64,000 nt of DNA from Cyanophora paradoxa (taxonomy: Eukaryota; Glaucocystophyceae; Cyanophorales; Cyanophoraceae). Below the pieces are notes generated by a model. The model had not been told where the DNA came from, did no database searches, and saw nothing but the letters and a program-made list of their open reading frames with translations. Made by a program: the position numbers and the translations under genes. Shown in pieces: positions 30,131-40,187 of the stretch (within the stretch, counting starts at the first letter, position 1; each line of letters opens with the position of its first letter). The stretch is from positions 62,001 to 126,000 of the forward strand of contig QPMI01000493.1 of assembly GCA_004431415.1 (NCBI GenBank), written 5' to 3'.

Positions 30131-31821
30131 GAGAGTCGATCGCGACTGTCGACGTCACCAGGTCACGGGGGGTACAGCAGTCCCAGCCGGCCGGCGCCGG
30201 CGTTGTATACACATATATATACTATGAAACTATCATAGTATACGTAGTTCATAAAAAATAATGCCGGCTCGAAGTAGGCCTGCGGCTTGCAGGCAAGCCC
30301 TTGAGCCAAGCCCTTGAGCCGGGCTGGGAGGTCAAGCCCTTGCCTGGCTTTTGGCCGGCTCAAGCCGGCTCAAGCCCTGAACGGCGAGGGGGGGGGAGGC
30401 GTCGGAGGGGGGTGCCGGACGCAGCTGGGCGCCTGCAGCGCATTCGAATCGGAGCTGATTATAAGCTTAAGATATAAGCATGCGACGGCAACGTTAACTA
30501 ACATATGAATCTTATTCAATTTTTAATTTCGAATTCAACGGCGCCGGCAGCCTGCGCGCGCGCGTGTGCACACGTTCCCCCCCGGCCGGGCCCGCCGCGC
30601 GCACCGCGGCCGGCCAGCCCCGGCGCGGCCCAGTACTAGTACTAGTACTAGTACTAGTGCCACGGTGCGGCTGGCACCTGCGTGCCACACGCGCGCGTTG
30701 GCGATTGCTATTATATAAGAGTATATGTACATGCGTTTCTTCGTGAATTCGAAGCCGGCGCCAAATATAAGCATTGGGCTGCGGTGCAAGGGCCTTCGGA
30801 ACGGTACCCCCCCTTAGGCTTGCCGTAAGCCCGGCCAAGGGCTTGACCCGCTCGGGAGGCCAAGCCCTTGGCCATGGGCCGGCCGGCCGGCCGGCTTGGC
30901 TTGGCTTGACCGCGAGGGCCCGGGGCTTGGCTTGGCTTAAGCCGACTTTTTGGCCGGCAAGCCGCACCCCTAGCTCGAAGCTTAAGATGGGGGAAAGCTG
31001 CCGAAAGCATGCTGCATCATGGCATGCGCAGCCTGCGCGCGCATGCGGCCGGCAGACTCGAGCTCCGGCAGTCCTCAATGACTCCTCATCTAATCTCACC
31101 GTGGCACCATTGAGTCACCGTGGCACCAATTGCAAACTTTGAAAACGTTAACACTAGTACTGTGACAAAAAAGCACCTAGCTAGCTGGAGCCGGCTCGCC
31201 CCAACCGTAAACATCCCGGCCCACGTGCACCCGGCTCGAGCGCTAGCCGGCCGCGATCTGCCCCTCGAGCCGGCGAGCCGGCTTGCTCGAGCCGGCTCGT
31301 GTGGTTGACGTCACTCAGTGACTGGTCAGCTGTCCGGCTCGAGCCGGTCGGCCCCTCGCCGAGTCGGCTCGGCTCAGAGCTCGAGTCGGCTCAGAGTCCT
31401 CAGACTGAGACTCTGCTGCGCATGCAAGGGTCAACAGCTGCAGACTCAGAGTCAGTGCATCATGCATGGCATGACTCAGTGATGCATGCCATGATGCATG
31501 GCCGCCGGGCATGCGCATGCGCAGCCTCGAGCTCGGAGCCTCGGACTCCCGGACTGCCGCGCGCAGATCGACTCGAAGAGTCGAAGTGCAGTGCCGCGCC
31601 GGCGGTCATGATCAGCGCCGGTCACACCGGCCCGGCGGGTGCCGGGCACTGCCGGCCCAGTGCCGGGCCGTGCATGCCGGCGACCGTCGCCGAGTCGGAC
31701 GGCCCGGCGACGGGCCGGCGTGCCACTCACTGACTCAGTGAGTCAGCGCCGACTCAGCGGCGACTCAGATCGCGCGGCTGCAGATCATCATGGCATCGGA
31801 TGATTCGGATCTAGACTGCAC
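30131..31821. other. Intergenic repeat-rich DNA without a supported gene
   Basis: It contains clustered CAAGCCCTTG/GGCTTG motifs at about 30283-30380 and 30815-30970, partly as inverted copies. An (ACTAGT)-type microsatellite lies at about 30632-30658. GAGCCGGCTCGAGCCGG-like palindromes occur between 31185 and 31395, and TGCATCATGCATGGCATGA-type palindromes near 31455-31505. Open frames here are short and low-complexity, and I call none of them. Confidence 0.5.
30632..30658. repeat. (ACTAGT) microsatellite
   Basis: About four to five tandem copies of the palindromic hexamer ACTAGT. Confidence 0.85.
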
Positions 31822-32312
31822 TGGTAGAGCTGTGCTCGCTGGGGGGGCCGGGCCCAGCGGCCGCTGAAGCCCGGCGAGCGCCGCCCGTCGCTGGCCCGTC
31901 GCTGAGGTGGGGGTACCGCCAAAACCTGTCGAAAAACTGCTGAAAACCAACCGAAAACCTATCTGTTCCGTTTAGTTTATTTCGTACAAGCTTTTAAGAT
32001 GCGCGCGTACGCAAATGCAGATTTAATGCTTAGTTCCGCGAGCCATCTGTCAATTTCTGCGAGATAGAGGCCAGCTGCAGGTTGGGCGAAGCGGAGCGCC
32101 TGGATGCTCGAAAACAGTCGAAATTTAGCAAGATTGATCGGCTACGCCGACCTACGTCGACCTTCAGATGAGAAAAAAGCGGGATGGAGCTTTTTTTGGC
32201 GCCTGTCAGCCATAAAAAAAGCTGAGCGAGGAGGTGTCGCTGGCGGAAAACGCCAAGCGTAGCGGCCGCTGGAACCTCGCGAGCGAAGCGACCACCAGCG
32301 ACCACAGCCCTA
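31822..32312. mobile_element. Probable hAT-like non-autonomous element
   Basis: Imperfect 18-bp terminal inverted repeats match at 16 of 18 positions: TAGAGCTGTGCTCGCTGG at 31825-31842 and the complement of TAGGGCTGTGGTCGCTGG at 32295-32312. Candidate 8-bp flanks GACTGCAC (31814-31821) and GACTGCAG (32313-32320) match at 7 of 8, with 3 extra bases at the left end. The TAGGGCTG-type terminus and 8-bp duplication are typical of the hAT superfamily. There is no transposase coding. Confidence 0.55.
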
Positions 32313-32320
32313 GACTGCAG

Positions 32321-33592
32321 TCACACTGACTCAATGAGTACTAGTACTAGTGCCGCCGCACCTGCAGCCTGGCAGCACTGAGCATCCGCCAGCTGCACTG
32401 CGGCAGGCCGATGCCATGATATCGATGATCCCGGGCCGATGACCTGATTCACCTGAAGCTTCCGAAGTTCTAAACTTTGAAAGCACTAGTACTTCCAGCC
32501 TGCGAATCTGTGATCTCTCGAAAGTTTGCCAAAGTTGGACCGTCCGACGGTCACGGTTCAAGCGTGAACTTCAAGCCTTTGAAGGCAGCTTCGTGCATAT
32601 GCATATGATCAAGTCTTCGACCGGTACCGCAGGCAGCTTCATGATCCGATGATCCGATGATGATCAAGCTTTAAGGCTTCAAGCGCAGGCCTAGCTATAG
32701 CCTATATATATATATAGGTCCGAGCAACGACTCGCGAAAGCGGCATACTGGTGCTAGTAGGTTGGAGAAGCTTGATCACCGTACGCGTGGCACGGTTGAA
32801 TGTCGCGAGCCACATGTACATGCACGCCGCGCCGGGCCCGGGGCCCCGCAGGCTCCGCAGCGCGCGCCTGCAGCCAATATCAATGAGGGCTGCAACGCAA
32901 TCGCGCGAAACGTACGCGTCAACGTTGCGAGGTGCACGTGGCGGGCCCCGCATGCGCAGCTGCAGCTGCAGGTGCGCGTGCAGGATCCCAGGAGGCGCCG
33001 CCGGGCCGGCGCCCCGCCAGGGCGGGCCCCGGGCTGCGGGCGCGCCCAGCGCACCCGCTGACCCCCAGGCCGCCTCAGATTCTCAAGGCGTAAGATAGAA
33101 GCGGATCTTCTCATCACCGTACGCATGCCGATGTTCCAGCTCCGGGGCCCACGGCCGGCCTTCTCGACCGCAGCTGCAGCCGCGGCCGCGGGCGACGGGC
33201 GGGCGCAACGTCCGCGGCCTGCATGCGCAGACCTAGACCTACCGGCCTGCGGATGCAGAAGGCACGAATTCGAACGCGCGGACCCGTACGCGTGCGAGCT
33301 CGCCGCGCGGGCACGGCGCCCGCGGCCGCACGCGCATGCACGTGCACATGTGCACAGTGTGACACGCCGCGTGCGCACGCGTACGCTCAAAACTGCCCGC
33401 CCTGTCGACTCTAACTGTGGCCGTCCCGGGGTGGCAGGGACGAGGCCCGGTCTCAGCTCTGCCGCGGCTCGACGCATTTAATCTTAAGCCATCTCCTTGT
33501 CCGCCTGCATGCGGAAGATCTGACACGTGCGTGACCGGGCTTGTTTCGAGATCTCTCCAACTCATTTACGCGTCTCTAGAGCCTTCCGGTTG
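32321..33592. other. Intergenic region upstream of copy 2
   Basis: No gene is supported. Short palindromes and repeated GATC/ATCATCGGATCATC-like motifs occur near 32400-32660, and a short AT run lies near 32703-32717. From about 33280 to 33592 the sequence is the diverged counterpart of 2880-3221 upstream of copy 1. It is the presumed promoter/5' UTR region of copy 2. Confidence 0.5.
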
Positions 33593-33671
33593 GTGCCGCC
33601 CGTCCCGTTGCTCCTCATCGTCCTCCTCCTGCGCCCCCTCGCCACTTCCGGCGCGGGCCCGCACTCGCAAG
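33593..33671 (+). other. Copy 2 signal-peptide exon without ATG
   Basis: This aligns with copy 1 exon 1. GTG at 33593 stands where copy 1 has ATG, followed by PPVPLLLIVLLLRPLATSGA and GPHSQ. It is two codons shorter in the hydrophobic core. The donor CAAG-GTGCG and phase 1 are conserved. I see no in-frame ATG in the short stretch upstream. Use of GTG, or an unseen upstream exon, cannot be excluded. Confidence 0.65.
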
Positions 33672-34197
33672 GTGCGTTTTGACCTAGCCATACCTAGGCC
33701 GCGGCCCGGCGGCCGCCCATCGCCACATAGAGGCTTCAGCTGTCCTTGGCTGTCGACCGTCGGATCTAGCGCCCCCCTCCCCCCCCCCCCCCCCCCCCCG
33801 CCTCCTCCCCTCCCTCCCATGCCCCACCTCTCGCCTGGCCTCCCGCCTCTCCTCCTCCTCAGCGCCGTATGTATCCCACCGCCGTATGCTTCCCCCCTAC
33901 CCCCCCCCCCCCCCCCCAACCCCCACCCCACCCCAAGAGGCGGGCCTCCTGCCTTCTTTCCCCCTTCCTCCCCTCCACGCCAACTCCCCCCCCCCCCCCC
34001 CACCCCTACCCCACCACCGCTTCCCACATCCCATACCGACCCCCCCTCTCCCCTCCCCTCCCCCCTCCAACCCCCCCCCCCCCCCCCCGCATCCACCCCA
34101 TGTATTGTTTCCCTTTCCTCCCCTTCCCCTCCCCTTCCCCCACTCTTCTCCCCTCTCTTTCCACCCCCTCTCTCCCGGAATCACCGTCTTGCTACAG
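33672..34197 (+). repeat. Intron 1 of copy 2: poly-C tract
   Basis: C/T-only stretches with long C runs (about 33773-33800, 33899-33920 and 34070-34090). The intron ends at CTACAG before 34198. It is about 420 nt shorter than its counterpart in copy 1. Confidence 0.8.
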
Positions 34198-35373
34198 GCG
34201 TTTATCTTGGGCAAAGCGGAACGTTGACCACGAATGACTACATCGATTCTGCGACGTTCACGCTCGGCACGCCATTCACCCTCAGCTTCTGGTGATTGCG
34301 CCTCGCGAGTGAGTATTTGAGTGGGAGCGGCGCTGAAGCTGCTCTCGGTGCAGGATTATGCTGCAGAGGCCGCCAGTCATGTGGACGCGCATCGTAGACT
34401 TTGGCTCCGGAGCTCCGCAAGGTAAACGGTTTATAGAGTTGATTAACTGCTGTTAACGTTAACGGGCAGACAATTTCGTTGTGGTGTACTGTCCCGATGG
34501 CGGCTCCTTCACAGACGGAACGACAGGATCCGCTCTAACTTGCTCGGTGCATCTTGATATTCGCTTCTTGCCCAAGCTGAAAGTCTTGCTGCTTTTCGTA
34601 ACCTTTGCTTGCCTGCCAGGCGTCTGCAGGAAAGACTAGCCTGTTGATAAACCTTTACACTGGGGGAAGCGTGACTGTTTCCGTTGTTTTGTTCCAGGGT
34701 ACGCTCACACGACGTAGCCATCTTATATTCAATTCCCTTGCTCATTTACATGTGCCCCGTTTTTTTATCCGAAGGCGACAACGGAATCCCCGTCGATGGA
34801 CAGTGGCACCATGTCGCGCTTACGATTGCGGATGATGCGATTACGACGTACCTGAATGGAACGCTGCGGCCTCACTCGAAAACGGGGACGAGCGTTGCAG
34901 GTGCAGCCGCTTTGTGGCCGAAGTTGCAGCGTTCGAAGCACTGGATCGCTCGCGGACTGTGGGGCGAGACGGGCGCCGTAGCATCTGCCCTATTTGGTTT
35001 GCTGCGAGTTATCTGATGAATTCGGCCCATCTTGGTACTCAGCTCCGCTGCAGATTTCAGGATCTATTCCGCGGCCCTGGCGCAAGCCCAAGTTGCGGAT
35101 GTCCTCGCGGGAAGTGCGACCGCCGCGCCGCTCGAGCAGCGGCTGGCGTTTGACGGCTGCGGCAATGTGGTGCGCGATTACGCTGTGTATGCAAATGAAA
35201 CTACTCGCGTGTCGTAAATCGCTCATTACTCTCAGGCGCTGGATTCGAGCGTTTGGGAGCGACACGCACAGCTCTACGGGGACGTCTCTTTGCCGCGAAG
35301 CTGTCCGGCCCCTGGTTCGTGTTTCCATCGTACGCGTCGACTCTCGTTTCGCGCCGCTCAAAGTTGTGGGCAG
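34198..35373 (+). other. LamG-like module 4, copy 2
   Basis: Phase-1 first exon: VYLGQSGTLTTNDYIDSA, then FTLGTPFTLSFW. Later exons: RIVDFGSGAPQ, YCPDGGSFTDGTT, ASAGKTSLLINLYTGG, NGIPVDGQWHHVALTIAD with YLNGTLRPHSKTGTS, and DFRIYSAALAQAQVADVL (about 35055) ending FDGC. It is directly spliced to the signal exon, in the correct phase. Confidence 0.78.
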
Positions 35374-36636
35374 CTTTTTCGGTCTTCTTTTGGGGAAGCG
35401 CGTGGAAAGGCTACGTTGCCGTCCCGACGTTCACGCTTGGCTCTCCCTTCAGCGTCTCGTTCTGGGTCAATCCCCGCAAGTCTCAGACCGCATGGGCGTG
35501 CGTGCTCCCATCAGCATCGAACAGCGATTCTGCAAATATTACCGACTACCTGAATCTGAATTCGAATGCATTTCCGCAGGCGCATCTTGGACTTCGAAAG
35601 CTCCGGCGGGTCTGGCTTAAACAGCATTGTCGTCGGGTTCCTGCCCAAGGGCGCCGTCGTGTCCGATCGGACCATCGCCAACGCGCAGATCACAGGCTCG
35701 GTGGGATCGTTTCGTGTTCTTGCAGCCCAACTGGAAACTATCCTGCTAATGAGATCGCGCGGGCAGGCAAGGGACGGTGCGCTGAGCCTAATCGTGCTCG
35801 CTCACAGCGGCAGCGCCGCTGTCGTCCATCTTGAGGCGTTCGGGGGCGCCAACGCCATCCCGGTATATAGCCTTTATGGTGTTCCCTCGGACGACCGCCC
35901 GACTCTGAACGCCCGCGCGCTGCAGATTGGGGAGTACTCTCACGTCACTCTGGTCTTCACCGCTGCTGAAACTCTCACCTACCTGTAATCGATTCCCTTC
36001 ATTTGTATGCTGCTGTGCGCTTATAGTAATCTGCGTTCCTTAGGAACGGTTCCGTCCGGCCTCACTCCAAGACTGGCAATAGGCTCGCGGGCGGTGCCGG
36101 GTCCATCCCGCAAGTCGCGCGCGAGAAGCACTACATCTCCAGGGGCCAGCAGGGGGAATCGGGCATCGCCGACGGATACCTCTCCGGTTCGTCTGCGAAA
36201 GGCTACTCGGGGCGTAACCCGTTCAAGCTCACAGCGGGCTCCCTCTCTCGCCTAGCCTCGCCTCACGCGTATGTATTCGGGCTCCTCCCAGACTTCCGGG
36301 TGTACAGTAGCGCTCTGTCCGCAGTGCAGGCAGTCGACGTGTACCATGGCGGTGTGGCCGACGACGCGACGCTCCAACTCCGTTACGCCTTCGACGGCTG
36401 CAATCAGACGGTACGAGGCCGTTGTACAGGTTTCTATCCCTGCGCATCTTACTTGGAGACAGGTCGAAGACCTGTCAGCGAATGGGAGGTCCGGATCTAT
36501 TGTCGGAGACGCAACTCAAATCGGCGGGCAGTGCCAGCAAAATCTTGCGCCTCCTTCCACATGTGCGCTTCTGGGCGCTTTGCAATTTCCCGTCCGCTTT
36601 TGCGCGGCACCTTCATTCCGCCAACATGAGCGGCAG
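35374..36636 (+). other. LamG-like module 5, copy 2
   Basis: Starts FSVFFWGSAWKGYVAVPTF. Then come RRILDFESSGGSGLNSIV, GALSLIVLAHSGSAAVVHL, IGEYSHVTLVFTAAETLTYL, and DFRVYSSALSAVQAVDVY (about 36294) ending AFDGC. The linker has LSANGRSGSIVGDATQ. Confidence 0.78.
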
Positions 36637-37819
36637 CCCTGGTTTTTGGAGCCAAGCTCCTGCCCAGCAGCACAGTCGAGCAGACTGAGCGGTTCCTTGT
36701 CGCGCCTTCGTTTGAGCTGGGCGGGCCGCTGACGTTTGCTTTCTGGTTCGAGTCCTCTATTATCCACTGGCAACTTCGCAATGTTATTTATATTAATTAT
36801 TATGTACAATGGGTTCTTGTGTGCGTGCAGGCTACGCTTCAACGTGAGCCAAGCGAATCCGAGTGCTCTCTCGCGCCTCTTTGATTTCGGCAGCGGAGTT
36901 GGGTCGGACAACATTGTGAGTACCCGATCGCGCCCGTGGCGACGAAAATATTGATTTTCGCCTCGTGTGGCGAACCGGGAGATCTTGAGCTTCTGCGGTC
37001 CCCCGGGTGCAGTCCCTTCGGACTCGGACTGCGAGGTGCAATCTCGCATTGTTTTCTACAAACGGCATATGTACACGCGCCAGTTTAGACATTAACTTTA
37101 CCATGATAGCGATTTCATGTCAAGCTTGCACAAGCAAGTTGACTGATATCGCGCGCACTGCGCAGCCGCACAGGAAGGCGGGCTCCGAGACCCTTCTGCT
37201 CTCGATGTACGACGGGACCCAGCTGAAGCAGCGAATTCCCCTCTTCCTTGCAAACGACAGCATCCCCGCGGACGGGTCCTGGCACCACGTCGCGCTGGTT
37301 CTGACCCCGGACACGTACTACATGTTCCTCGACGGCGTCCCCCGCCCCAACGCACGGGCTTCGAGCTTCACGCCCGGGACGGGCACAGTTCCCAAGCGGA
37401 CCCGGACCACGCACTACGTCGGCGCCGGCTGGCCGGCCGGCTCGGGGCCGTTCGCGTACGGCGTCGAGCTCGCGGACTTCCGGGTGTACTCTGCGGCGCT
37501 CTCGGCGGCCCAGGTCGCCGACGTGGCGCAAGGCAACGTGCCCCGGGACCGGCCCCCTCTCGAGCTGCACTACAAATTCGACACGTGCGGCGGCACGGTG
37601 CGTGCGAGAGCCACTGTCGTCGCCCCTGACAAGCGCCGAGGCATCACTTACGAGATCGCTCCAGGCGGTGGACTACTCAGGCAAAGGACGGCCGGGAACG
37701 ATGTACGGGGACCTCGGCCCGTCTGTACAGTGCCCCGTGCCCGCCGCCGGTGCTTCTCCATCATCTGCCTTTCAATCCTTGCCCTCGAGTGGCTTTTGAG
37801 GCCTTTCATTTTTGCTCAG
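36637..37819 (+). other. LamG-like module 6, copy 2
   Basis: Starts LVFGAKLLPSSTVEQTERF, continuing to the FWFE strand near 36740. RLFDFGSGVGSDNI lies near 36875. MYDGTQLKQRIPLFL, SIPADGSWHHVALVLTPD and FLDGVPRPNARAS lie at 37207-37370. DFRVYSAALSAAQVADVA (about 37477) ends KFDTC. The linker holds VDYSGKGRPGTMYGDLG. Confidence 0.8.
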
Positions 37820-39103
37820 GCGCTTATTTCGGAACAAGCGAAATTGGAGGCATCCCCTCTTCAAAGCACAGATACATTGAGGCCCCAGGCTTTGCTCTGG
37901 GCGCTCCATTATCCCTGGACCTATGGTGCGAGCCCTATCACTCTTCGCTTTGTAGCACATTGCTGAGATGATTAGACAGGGTCAAAATTCCACGGCAGGC
38001 CATAATAAGAAACTGGGACCGTATCATGGGTACGCTTTATATCTAGTTGTTCTGTCGTTGCGATTCCTCACTTGGGCATGCGGTCAAACGTGTAAGAATT
38101 TGGCTGCGGCAAGGATTGCAATAACATTGTTCGCCAGAGCTCCACCGGTGCGTTGTAGTACGGTGATTGAAACTAATGCGGTTGCAGGTACTGAACTGGT
38201 GTCCGCCTGGAGCATCTGCACGCACAGCCACGTGCCATGTGCTTGATGCCTTTATTATATGTCGCTGGTTCCATAGCAAAGGGTCATGATCACGGCTCGC
38301 AGAGCACACCAGGCACGACAGGACTGGCCTTGACGATAGAACTGTTCACAACATCTCTGTTGTACGAGACGATAGCCTTTAGGGACGAACACGCTTTCTC
38401 AAAAGATGGATACTGGCACCACCTGACGTTCGTTGTCACGGATAATGAACTCCGCACGTACCGCAATGGCAGCTTCGTGCCACACTTGAGATCGGGTCAG
38501 GCTGGGTCTGTTGGAGCCGCTGTGAACAATAAGATTTTCAGGCCCTTCCAGTATATTGGAGGCAGCCTCTGGGTGCGCAGAGCCCATCTGGACGGGACGC
38601 AGAGCCAATGTTTCCATCATTGCTAATTGTTTTCCGAACATTTCCAGACCACGGAGAGCCCATCTGACGTTTACTACTCTGGTGCGCCTTCCTATTCGTG
38701 CTCCCTCCAAGCATTCTTATAATTATGTTATATCGCTGGCAGGGTTCCGAATCCATTCCGCGGCGCTGACGGCCGACCAAGCCATGGAGGCCTTCATGGG
38801 CAGGCAGCCGGCCGCTCCGGTCGAGCTGCACTACAAGCTCGACAGCTGCGGGAGCACGGTGCGCTCGGTTTGGGTGAGCTTCACGGGGTGCGGGCATTGT
38901 CGGCTTATTTCGGCTTCCGTGCACGCGCACAGCTCGAAGGCACCCTGTCCGGCAAGGACGTGCCCGACTCGAGCGGCCGGGGCCGCTCCGGCAAGTTCGT
39001 CGGCGATATCGCTATGGCCTGCCCCCCTCCTACAGAGGGTATCTTTATTCAGCCCCGATGTCGAACGCGATTCGGTTTCCATTCACTCTCGTACGGCCTC
39101 CAG
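37820..39103 (+). other. LamG-like module 7, copy 2
   Basis: Starts AYFGTSEIGGIPSSKHRYIE, then FALGAPLSLDLW. The core is TGLALTIELFTTSLLYET, KDGYWHHLTFVVTDNELR, TYRNGSFVPHLRSGQAG and QYIGGSLW. GFRIHSAALTADQAMEAFMG (about 38744) ends KLDSC. The linker holds DVPDSSGRGRSGKFVGDIA. Confidence 0.78.
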
Positions 39104-40093
39104 GAATTCGTTTCGGCACAGCGGGAGGGGCCACAGCCCAGAGGTATCTGGACATGAGCGATTTCTTCGCGAGCCGAACACTCGTGTATCCTTTCTCTAT
39201 CGAAGTGAGTCATTCTGTTTCAGTGGCGGAAAATCGCATTTGCATCTTTTGACGCTTTATAGTCTTGGATATATCCAGAATCAATGCCGGCGGGGTCAAC
39301 CCGATGGGTCGATTTTACGCAGCCCACTCCCATGTCGGGGGTAAACCCATACGACTCGGTGGTCCGCGCAGGCTTTTCGGCCCTCTTTTTCGGTGAATTG
39401 ATACACAACACACGCAGTATTGGTACATGTGCCCGTGCACTCTCGCGAGCTGCTCGTGCCAAGGCCGCGATGGATACTTGGTGATACAGAACATCCACAC
39501 ATCTGCCGGTACCGTGCAAGGCCTCCGCGCCGCTTACGGGACGTCTTTCGTGCCGGTCCGAACGATTTGACCCCTCGATACGTGATACGTCAGTAACAAG
39601 CATTCTTGACACCCCTTCTCGGGCATGCATATGTACAGCTCCAGCGCTGGACGCACCTCGTCGTCACGTACAGCGCTCCGAGCGGCGGGCAGTCTACTGC
39701 ACGGGCGTACAAGAACGGCTTGCTCGTCGCTACGCAGTCTGTACCGCTTCTGGCATCTATTCAGAGATCCATGGCGTTTGTTGGGCGTTCTTTCTATAGC
39801 TACCCGGTGAGGTCGTTTTTCACAATCCGTTGGCAATGATGATTGCTGCGGCGACCAATCTCCATCTTTGCGCAGCAATATATAGATCCCTACATTCAGG
39901 ATGCAACCATCGGCGGTGAATATGCCAATAAAACACAGTTCCAGCTCGTGTCCGTGACGCGTACCTATTCGCAGCTTTCCGGGTGTACAGCTCGGAGCTC
40001 TCCGCGAGCCAAGTCCGTCTTGCGTACGCTAGCGCGAGCACCCCGCTAGCCGGGCCGGCGCCCCTCATCGTCGAGTACATGTTCTCCAACTGT
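39104..40093 (+). other. LamG-like module 8, copy 2
   Basis: Starts IRFGTAGGATAQRYLDMSDF. The cysteine insert (YWYMCPCTLASCSCQGRDGY, near 39422-39481) is conserved. LQRWTHLVVTYSAPSGG with AYKNGLLVATQS lies near 39640-39740. The end is FRVYSSELSASQVRLAYA and EYMFSNC at 40093. Confidence 0.76.
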
Positions 40094-40187
40094 TCTTCTA
40101 CGGTTCGTTTGCAAACACCCAGAGGCTGATCGATTAGGCGATGCGATTGCGGCACAAAGTCTCACTGCTGCTCAGATAAGCAGGACA

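Noticed and set aside
30283-30970. CRISPR-like array from repeated CAAGCCC motifs
   Set aside because: Spacing is irregular, copies are short and partly inverted, and the window is eukaryotic nuclear DNA.
33417-34295. Open frame of 292 codons across the copy 2 first intron
   Set aside because: Most of it is the same low-complexity poly-C sequence. Only its last part (from 34198) is the module 4 exon, and in its first part the frame is not the signal-peptide frame.
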